From assembly GCF_023744375.2 (NCBI RefSeq), contig NZ_CP146284.1, forward strand, positions 2,852,001-2,916,000: a stretch of 64,000 bases of DNA, written 5' to 3'. Every line of letters begins with the position of its first letter. The stretch's first letter is position 1. Made by a program: the position numbers and the translations under genes. This stretch comes from Parabacteroides sp. AD58 (GTDB taxonomy: Bacteria > Bacteroidota > Bacteroidia > Bacteroidales > Tannerellaceae). This document shows, piece after piece, positions 59,188 to 64,000 of the stretch. The notes beneath the pieces are model-generated. The model searched no databases. It was not told where the DNA came from and saw only the letters and a list, made by a program, of their open reading frames with translations.

Positions 59188-59922
59188 ATGGAATATAAAA
59201 TAGTATTAATGTATCATGATGTAGTGAATGAACTACATCCAAAGTCTGGTTTTCAAAAGGTTGGAGCTCTTCAATATACTCTAAATTCAAGAGTGTTCTT
59301 TGAACAGGTAACGCGTTTCAATGGAGATTATATAGTATTCTCCTTTGATGATGGTGGCGAGTCTTTTTACACAGTGATAGCGCCAATATTGGAACATAAT
59401 AATCAGAAGGGGATTTTCTTTATCTCTTCCAAATACATTGGTACAGAATACTTTCTAACAAAAGAGCAGATAAAGGAACTGGACAAGCGGGGACATCTTA
59501 TTGCTTCACACTCGCATACGCATCCTCTTATAATCTCAGAATTATCATACAACGAGATTGTGAATGAGTGGAAAACCTCAAAGACTCTTCTTGAAGAGAT
59601 TGTCGGTCATGAAGTGACTGTGGCATCCGTACCTGGTGGTGCGGTATCAAAAGATGTAATTAAAGCCGCTGCTGAAGTAGGAATTAAGACTCTGTATACT
59701 AGTGAACCTACGACTGAAGTGCGTATAGAATATGGTATTGAGGTGATAGGTCGCTTTACAGTTTCGAAGGATACTACAATGGAGTTTTTTGATAAAATAG
59801 TGAGTGATAAGAATTATCGAGTACAGTTGCAAAAACGATATAAGCGTTTGTTGTTGGTTAAGAAGTTCCTTGGTTCAAACTACAATAGATTTAAACAACT
59901 TGTGTTAAAGTTAAGAGGATAA
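59188..59922 (+). CDS. Polysaccharide deacetylase (NodB homology)
   Basis: A 244-residue enzyme with the NodB motifs: IVFSFDDGGESFYTVIAPIL (metal Asp-Asp), GHLIASHSHTHPLIISEL (the two metal His residues in HSHTHP), and the arginine/tryptophan region replaced by VASVPGGAVSKDVIKAAAEV. No signal peptide or membrane segment is present, so it should act inside the cell on a lipid-linked repeat unit or sugar nucleotide, not on the finished polymer. It removes N- or O-acetyl groups. It is 4 bp from both neighbours, including a second, divergent deacetylase-like gene. Confidence 0.88.
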   Translation: MEYKIVLMYHDVVNELHPKSGFQKVGALQYTLNSRVFFEQVTRFNGDYIVFSFDDGGESFYTVIAPILEHNNQKGIFFISSKYIGTEYFLTKEQIKELDKRGHLIASHSHTHPLIISELSYNEIVNEWKTSKTLLEEIVGHEVTVASVPGGAVSKDVIKAAAEVGIKTLYTSEPTTEVRIEYGIEVIGRFTVSKDTTMEFFDKIVSDKNYRVQLQKRYKRLLLVKKFLGSNYNRFKQLVLKLRG

Positions 59923-59925
59923 ACA

Positions 59926-60759
59926 ATGTTCTACTATAAAAACTGGGATCGTTTCTGTAAATCCCTTACGAAGACTGGTATCACGCTCTGTACGGCAGAG
60001 CAGTCGCTCAAGCTGTCAAAAGATGAGCGGTTTGTGGTACTGAAACATGATGTAGAGACGTTTGTGTCTAGAGCCTATAGATTGGCTAAAATTGAGCATA
60101 AATATGACATCTGCGGTTCGTATTATGTGCAAGCGTACTTGTTGAGCGATCCGGAGAATATCCGTCTGCTGAAGGAAATGCAGGAATGGGGACACGAGAT
60201 TTCATATCACTATGATGTGCTTGATGCTCATGCCGGTGATTACAAGGCGGCAGAGGAGAGTTTCAAGAGCTATATGAAGGTGTTTGCTGATAATGGTTTC
60301 ACTTTCAACACTATTTGTCAGCATGGTAATCCGGTGAAGAAACGAGTGGGCTATACATCAAATCGTGACTTCTTCCGCAACGAGGAGATTCACTCGCACT
60401 ATCCAGAATTGGTTGACATGGTGGTTGATTACAGCAAGCATACTAAACATGACTACAACTACATCAGCGATGTCTGTTATCGATGGAACAACATCACATT
60501 GCCTGAGACAAACGACCTATACCCAGAGGTAAAAAATACCCGCATAGGAGGGTTCAACAATTTGCTGAAGCTGGTGCAGTCAACGGATAAGAGTTATGTG
60601 ATCAGTACGCACCCTCACCGATGGATGTCTGCTGCATGGAAGATTAATCTGAAGATTGCTATGTTCCGTGTGGTGAGAGAGACCGTAATGGTGGCTCGTC
60701 ATATTCCAGGAGTAGAGTGGATACTGAATAAGTTTTACTTTTTAGCAAAAAGAATATAA
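59926..60759 (+). CDS. Divergent polysaccharide-deacetylase-like protein
   Basis: A 277-residue protein with a NodB-like barrel: FVVLKHDVETFVSRAYRLAK (HD in place of DD), GHEISYHYDVLDAHAGDYKA (His residues), NTICQHGNPVKKRVGY, and VISTHPHRWMSAAW near the end. The motif set resembles uncharacterised capsule-locus proteins related to deacetylases. The HDxE and HYDxLD variant motifs suggest a retained metal site, possibly with another bond specificity. Base composition is richer in G and C than the previous gene, like glf. Confidence 0.75.
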   Translation: MFYYKNWDRFCKSLTKTGITLCTAEQSLKLSKDERFVVLKHDVETFVSRAYRLAKIEHKYDICGSYYVQAYLLSDPENIRLLKEMQEWGHEISYHYDVLDAHAGDYKAAEESFKSYMKVFADNGFTFNTICQHGNPVKKRVGYTSNRDFFRNEEIHSHYPELVDMVVDYSKHTKHDYNYISDVCYRWNNITLPETNDLYPEVKNTRIGGFNNLLKLVQSTDKSYVISTHPHRWMSAAWKINLKIAMFRVVRETVMVARHIPGVEWILNKFYFLAKRI

Positions 60760-60764
60760 GTAAT

Positions 60765-61592
60765 ATGGATCAGAAGAAATCTGTTCGTGAAGTTCAGGAT
60801 AAGATCTTGGAGGTAATGAAGTTTATTGATGCCGTTTGCCGTAAGTATGGCATTGTATATTATATTATGGGAGGTACTGCCTTAGGTGCAATTCGCCATG
60901 GTGGTTTTATTCCTTGGGATGACGATTTGGATATTTTTATGACTCCTGCTGAGTATACAAAGTTTAAAGCAGCTATGAAGAAGGAGTCTAATCCGAAATT
61001 CATACTGCAAGAATGGCGTACAGTAGAAAGGTATTTGGAATATGCGAAGGTACGTATGAACGGTACAACCTTTATAGAGGCAAATTTTAAGGACAGGAAA
61101 GACTTGCATCAGGGTATCTATGTGGATATTATGATACTGCATAAGGTTCCAGAGTCAAATTTTATACAGAAGCTTGTTTATTATGAGAGTAAATTTGTGA
61201 CTCTTTATGCCCTCAGTCAACGCAATTGGAAGCCGAAGAGCAAAGGGCAAGCTATAGCACTAAATATGTTGAAGGTACTTCCTTGTCAGTTGATTGCAAA
61301 GTTGTGTTATCATCGCATCTACAAGTATGATGACCGCAAGGATAACTTCAAATACTGCTATTGGATTACACCTGCGAAGTTCCACTCAGGATTGTTCGAC
61401 AAAAGTTTTTTTGAGCAGCCAGTGGACATACCGTTTGAAGACACCGTACTATATGGTTCAAAGCACATTAAGGAATATTTGGAGTATCGTTATGGTAACT
61501 ATATGAAATTACCTTCAAAAGAACAGCAACAGGCTGCAGTACATGCCATGATCTTTGATACTAAGAAAAACTATACGGAGTATATAAATTAA
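60765..61592 (+). CDS. LicD-family phosphotransferase
   Basis: A 275-residue protein of the LicD (nucleotidyltransferase-fold) family. The core YYIMGGTALGAIRHGGFIPW followed by DDDLDIFMTPAEYTKF holds the GG-S/T and DxD metal motifs. LicD proteins move a phospho-alcohol (choline, ethanolamine, glycerol or ribitol) from its CDP-carrier to a sugar. A cytidylyltransferase 228 bp further on fits as the maker of that CDP-carrier. The glycan is therefore probably decorated with a phospho-alcohol. Which alcohol is open. Confidence 0.9.
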   Translation: MDQKKSVREVQDKILEVMKFIDAVCRKYGIVYYIMGGTALGAIRHGGFIPWDDDLDIFMTPAEYTKFKAAMKKESNPKFILQEWRTVERYLEYAKVRMNGTTFIEANFKDRKDLHQGIYVDIMILHKVPESNFIQKLVYYESKFVTLYALSQRNWKPKSKGQAIALNMLKVLPCQLIAKLCYHRIYKYDDRKDNFKYCYWITPAKFHSGLFDKSFFEQPVDIPFEDTVLYGSKHIKEYLEYRYGNYMKLPSKEQQQAAVHAMIFDTKKNYTEYIN

Positions 61593-61601
61593 AGTAGGAT
61601 A

Positions 61602-61757
61602 ATGTGTAAACATGCATATTTAATTGTTGTAAATTCAATTTTATCTGTAGTAAGAACTGCATTAAGACTGATAGACGATATTCGTAATGATATTTATCTG
61701 TTAATTGATAAAAAGTTAAGATTCTCAGAGGATACTTTAAAAATTAATTTCAAGTGA
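61602..61757 (+). pseudogene. 5' stub of a GT14-type glycosyltransferase
   Basis: A 51-codon frame reads MCKHAYLIVVNSILSVVRTA then LRLIDDIRNDIYLLIDKK and stops. Complete core-2/I-branching-type (GT14) transferases of Bacteroidetes start with a very similar KHAYLIxAHN...LLDDERNDIYIHIDKK (from memory). Only this N-terminal segment remains, so the gene is truncated. It fills most of the 227-bp gap between licD and the cytidylyltransferase gene. Confidence 0.65.
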
Positions 61758-61819
61758 TAAGAGAATATTCTAGCTTATTTAATTGTTGGCAGAGGAATTA
61801 AAAATTAATAGCTCTCATT

Positions 61820-62239
61820 ATGGAAAAGAAATATAAGGTAGGTTATACAACGGGTGTATTTGATATGTTTCATATTGGTCATTTGAATATTCTTCGTCGT
61901 GCTAAGGAACAGTGTGAAACGCTTATTGTTGGTGTGACAACAGATGAGCTATGCTTCAAGCGTAAACACAAATATCCTATCATCAATGAACAAGAGCGTA
62001 TGGCAATTGTAAAGGCTATACGTTATGTGGATAAAGTGGTTCCTCAGACGGATATGGATAAAATACGACCCGTGAAAGAGTTGGGGATAGATGCTGTATT
62101 CGTTGGTTCAGACTGGAAGGGTACAGATGCTTGGAATCAGTATGAGAAAGAATTTGCAGAAGTGGGATGTGTAGTAATTTATTTGGATCATACAGATGGC
62201 ATCAGTTCAACTATTTTGCGAGAGAAGTTAAATAAATAA
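61820..62239 (+). CDS. CTP:phospho-alcohol cytidylyltransferase (glycerol-3-phosphate type)
   Basis: A 139-residue nucleotidyltransferase. The ATP/CTP-binding GVFDMFHIGHLNILRRAKEQ (HxGH), LIVGVTTDELCFKRKHKYPI, NEQERMAIVKAIRYVDKVVP, and the C-terminal DGISSTILREKL (ISSTxIR) match TagD-like glycerol-3-phosphate cytidylyltransferases. It would make CDP-glycerol or a similar CDP-alcohol, the donor used by LicD upstream. Some relatives use choline or ethanolamine phosphate, so the alcohol is not certain. Confidence 0.9.
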   Translation: MEKKYKVGYTTGVFDMFHIGHLNILRRAKEQCETLIVGVTTDELCFKRKHKYPIINEQERMAIVKAIRYVDKVVPQTDMDKIRPVKELGIDAVFVGSDWKGTDAWNQYEKEFAEVGCVVIYLDHTDGISSTILREKLNK

Positions 62240-62253
62240 TAGGGGATTAAGCT

Positions 62254-63084
62254 ATGGAAGGAGAAACGCAAAAATTTTCTGTCTGTATGTCTGTTTATAA
62301 AAATGACAATACTGCAGACTTTACTGATGCGGTATTAAGTATTTATAATCAGACTTGTCCTCCAGACGAAATTATTTTGGTTATTGATGGTCCAGTTTCT
62401 ATGACCATGTATGATGCAATAGAGGTTTTGAAGGAAAAGACAGGAATTATGAAGATAATACCTCTTGAGCAGAATATGGGTCATGCCATTGCTCGTCAGA
62501 CAGCTATAGAAATTGCAAAGAATGACTTATGTGCAGTAATGGATGCAGATGATATTTCTTTGCCAGATCGTTTTGAAAAGCAATTACAGGCATTTGAGAA
62601 TTATCCTGATGTGAGTGTGATAGGAGGTTTTATTAATGAGTTTATCCGTACTGTTGATAATGTTGTAGGCTCTCGTATCGTTCCAGAATGTGATATAGAT
62701 ATTAAAAACTATATGAAATCTCGTTGCCCTATGAACCTCGTTACTGTAATGTTCAAGAAAAAGGATATAATGAATGTTGGGGGCTATCAGGATTGGTACT
62801 GTGAAGAAGATTATTATTTATGGATTCGTTTGGCACTTGCAGGATATAAATTTTATAATATTCAAGAGAACTTGGTAAATGTCCGTGTAGGTGAGAAAAT
62901 GTACCAGCGTAGAGGGGGTAAAAAATATTTTCTAAGTGAAGCCAGATTACAGAAATATATGTTTGACCATAAACTGATAACTTATCCGAGATATATTTAT
63001 AATGTGCTCATTCGCTGGATAGTACAGGTCGCAATGCCTAATAAACTCAGAGGTTGGGTGTTTAGAAAGTTTGCTAGAAAGTAA
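62254..63084 (+). CDS. Family 2 glycosyltransferase
   Basis: A 276-residue GT-A enzyme. FSVCMSVYKNDNTADFTDAV, DEIILVIDGPVSMTMYDAIE, MGHAIARQTAIEIAKNDLCA and VMDADDISLPDRFEKQL form the sugar-nucleotide half with a DADD metal site; NVGGYQDWYCEEDYYLWIRL gives the ED base. This pattern is close to amylovoran-type or WfgS-like transferases. It begins 14 bp after the cytidylyltransferase gene. Confidence 0.87.
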   Translation: MEGETQKFSVCMSVYKNDNTADFTDAVLSIYNQTCPPDEIILVIDGPVSMTMYDAIEVLKEKTGIMKIIPLEQNMGHAIARQTAIEIAKNDLCAVMDADDISLPDRFEKQLQAFENYPDVSVIGGFINEFIRTVDNVVGSRIVPECDIDIKNYMKSRCPMNLVTVMFKKKDIMNVGGYQDWYCEEDYYLWIRLALAGYKFYNIQENLVNVRVGEKMYQRRGGKKYFLSEARLQKYMFDHKLITYPRYIYNVLIRWIVQVAMPNKLRGWVFRKFARK

Positions 63085-63106
63085 GATAGAGAAAATTGCA
63101 TTTTGT

Positions 63107-63760
63107 ATGATATTTAAATGGATTTTTGACCGTATTACTGCATTACTCGGGCTTTTAATCTTGTGGCCAGTATTGCTGATTGTTGCCATAATGGTAAAGA
63201 TCAAAATGCCTGGAGGACCAGTTTTCTTTGTGCAGAAACGAGTAGGTAAAGGAGGAAAACTTTTTAATTGCCATAAATTTCGGACAATGACAGTAAATCA
63301 TAATGGTTCAACGGTTTCTGTTGCCGGCGATTCTCGCATTACACCTTTGGGGGCAAAACTTCGTCATTATAAATTGGATGAGCTCCCAGGGTTATGGGAT
63401 GTTTTAATCGGTAACATGAGTTTTGTCGGTCCTCGTCCGGATGTCCCGGGATATGCGGATAAGTTGGAAGGAGATGATAGGGATGTACTGAAACTTCGTC
63501 CGGGGATTACAGGACCTGCTACTTTGAAGTACCGGTTAGAAGATGAAATGATTTCTGACTATGTCCGACAAAAACAGGCAGCAGGGGATACTCGTCCTAT
63601 GCAAGAGATAGCCACAGAGTATAATGATACAGTGATATATCCGGATAAGGTAAGATTGAATTGCTACTATTATCGTCATTATAGTTTCTTAAAAGATATA
63701 GAGATGATATTAGCTACGGTTCTTGGCTTTAAGGTTAAATTTGCCGGAGAGGAAGTATAA
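63107..63760 (+). CDS. Initiating undecaprenyl-phosphate phosphosugar transferase (PglC/WcfS-like)
   Basis: A 217-residue monotopic membrane enzyme. One N-terminal reentrant helix (DRITALLGLLILWPVLLIVA) is followed by GPVFFVQKRVGKGGKLFNCH, KFRTM, the catalytic dyad KLDELPGLWDVLIGNMSFVG, PRPDVPGYADKL, and RPGITGPATLKYRLE. It transfers a HexNAc-1-phosphate (probably a 4-amino or diN-acetyl 6-deoxy sugar) to undecaprenyl phosphate to begin the repeat unit. The ATG at 63107 gives the normal N-terminus; an in-frame TTG 12 codons earlier is rejected. The aminotransferase following it is the arrangement of wcfS and wcfR in Bacteroides fragilis polysaccharide A, although gene order there may differ. 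Confidence 0.92.
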   Translation: MIFKWIFDRITALLGLLILWPVLLIVAIMVKIKMPGGPVFFVQKRVGKGGKLFNCHKFRTMTVNHNGSTVSVAGDSRITPLGAKLRHYKLDELPGLWDVLIGNMSFVGPRPDVPGYADKLEGDDRDVLKLRPGITGPATLKYRLEDEMISDYVRQKQAAGDTRPMQEIATEYNDTVIYPDKVRLNCYYYRHYSFLKDIEMILATVLGFKVKFAGEEV

Positions 63761-63794
63761 GTTATTTGAATGAATAGGATAAAATAATAGAATC

Positions 63795-64000
63795 ATGTCA
63801 GAAGAAAGAAAAACAATTTACCTCTGTCTCGCCCACATGAGCGAAGAGGGTTGGGAACAGAAATATGTAAAGGAAGCGTTTGATACCAACTGGGTGGTAC
63901 CCATGGGACCGAATGTGAATGCTTTCGAGCAGGATTTGCAGAATTTTGTCAACCATAATACGGATGGAAGTGAGCTGGATCGGAAAGTGGTTTGTTTGTC
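63795..64000 (+). CDS. DegT/DnrJ/EryC1-family aminotransferase, 5' part only
   Basis: An ATG-started frame runs off the window after 68 complete codons. The visible N-terminus (IYLCLAHMSEEGWEQKYVKE then AFDTNWVVPMGPNVNAFEQD) is that of PglE/WcfR-type sugar aminotransferases, PLP enzymes that put an amino group on C4 of UDP-4-keto-6-deoxy-HexNAc. The catalytic Lys lies beyond the edge. It fits with the CapD/PglF-type dehydratase at 37870 and the initiating transferase just upstream. Confidence 0.85.
   Translation, partial: MSEERKTIYLCLAHMSEEGWEQKYVKEAFDTNWVVPMGPNVNAFEQDLQNFVNHNTDGSELDRKVVCL

Overview
This is chromosomal DNA from a Bacteroidales bacterium, most like Parabacteroides or a close relative; the species cannot be named from sequence alone. 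The signs are: TAnnTTTG -7 promoter elements in front of many genes, a hybrid two-component regulator with an AraC-type output domain, a TonB receptor/surface lipoprotein pair, the large-insert (about 610 aa) form of IspG, a CBS-less arabinose-5-phosphate isomerase, and a capsule-type polysaccharide locus.

Layout. 1-11.4 kb: housekeeping genes. These are an oxidoreductase tail, a flavodoxin/ferredoxin protein, a phosphatase-like lipoprotein without its catalytic Cys, a PfkB sugar kinase, an arabinose-5-phosphate isomerase, a PAP2/outer-membrane protein, a minus-strand run rpoN - PAP2-like - gcvH - purE - ispG, and a GH43-type lipoprotein. 11.5-26.5 kb: two near-identical 1840-bp IS1182-type elements in the same orientation bracket about 11.4 kb of AT-rich accessory DNA. 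This holds a TPR-sensor hybrid two-component regulator, the wreck of a second such regulator, two promoters sharing a 36-bp block, a beta-repeat secreted protein, a broken BspA-like protein, an M48 peptidase, a DUF805 protein, a beta-helix protein, a TMEM43 homologue and several unknowns. 26.6-35.3 kb: a TonB receptor with a surface lipoprotein, dut, and a TPR / DUF4292 / EnvC-like envelope operon. 35.3-37.9 kb: mostly intergenic DNA with palindromes and a 177-bp tandem repeat, plus a small lipoprotein and a LOG-family gene.

37.9-64 kb: polysaccharide synthesis. It opens with a membrane-bound 4,6-dehydratase (CapD/PglF type) and an EEP-family phosphatase/nuclease. Between these and the sugar genes sits a 3.7-kb accessory island (about 41.1-44.8 kb). 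The island holds a two-gene ATPase + predicted PD-(D/E)xK nuclease module, bracketed by an 84-bp duplication of the 3' end of the EEP gene, and then a tightly overlapped three-gene operon of unknown function ending in two small membrane proteins. This island is the best candidate for an undescribed (possibly anti-phage) system.

The capsule genes proper (44.8 kb to the right edge) encode a UDP-HexNAc epimerase and dehydrogenase (for a HexNAc-uronic acid), Wzx flippase, F420-dehydrogenase-like and pyruvyltransferase proteins, UDP-galactopyranose mutase with a nearby GlfT-like glycosyltransferase, six glycosyltransferases in all, a Wzy polymerase, two NodB-like deacetylases, LicD with a cytidylyltransferase (phospho-alcohol decoration), and at the end a PglC/WcfS-like initiating phosphosugar transferase followed by a DegT aminotransferase. 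The likely scheme is: dehydratase plus aminotransferase make a UDP-4-amino-sugar, the initiating transferase loads it on undecaprenyl phosphate, glycosyltransferases extend it, decorations are added, Wzx flips and Wzy polymerises. Three decayed genes (two acetyltransferases, one GT14 transferase) show that the locus is still being remodelled.
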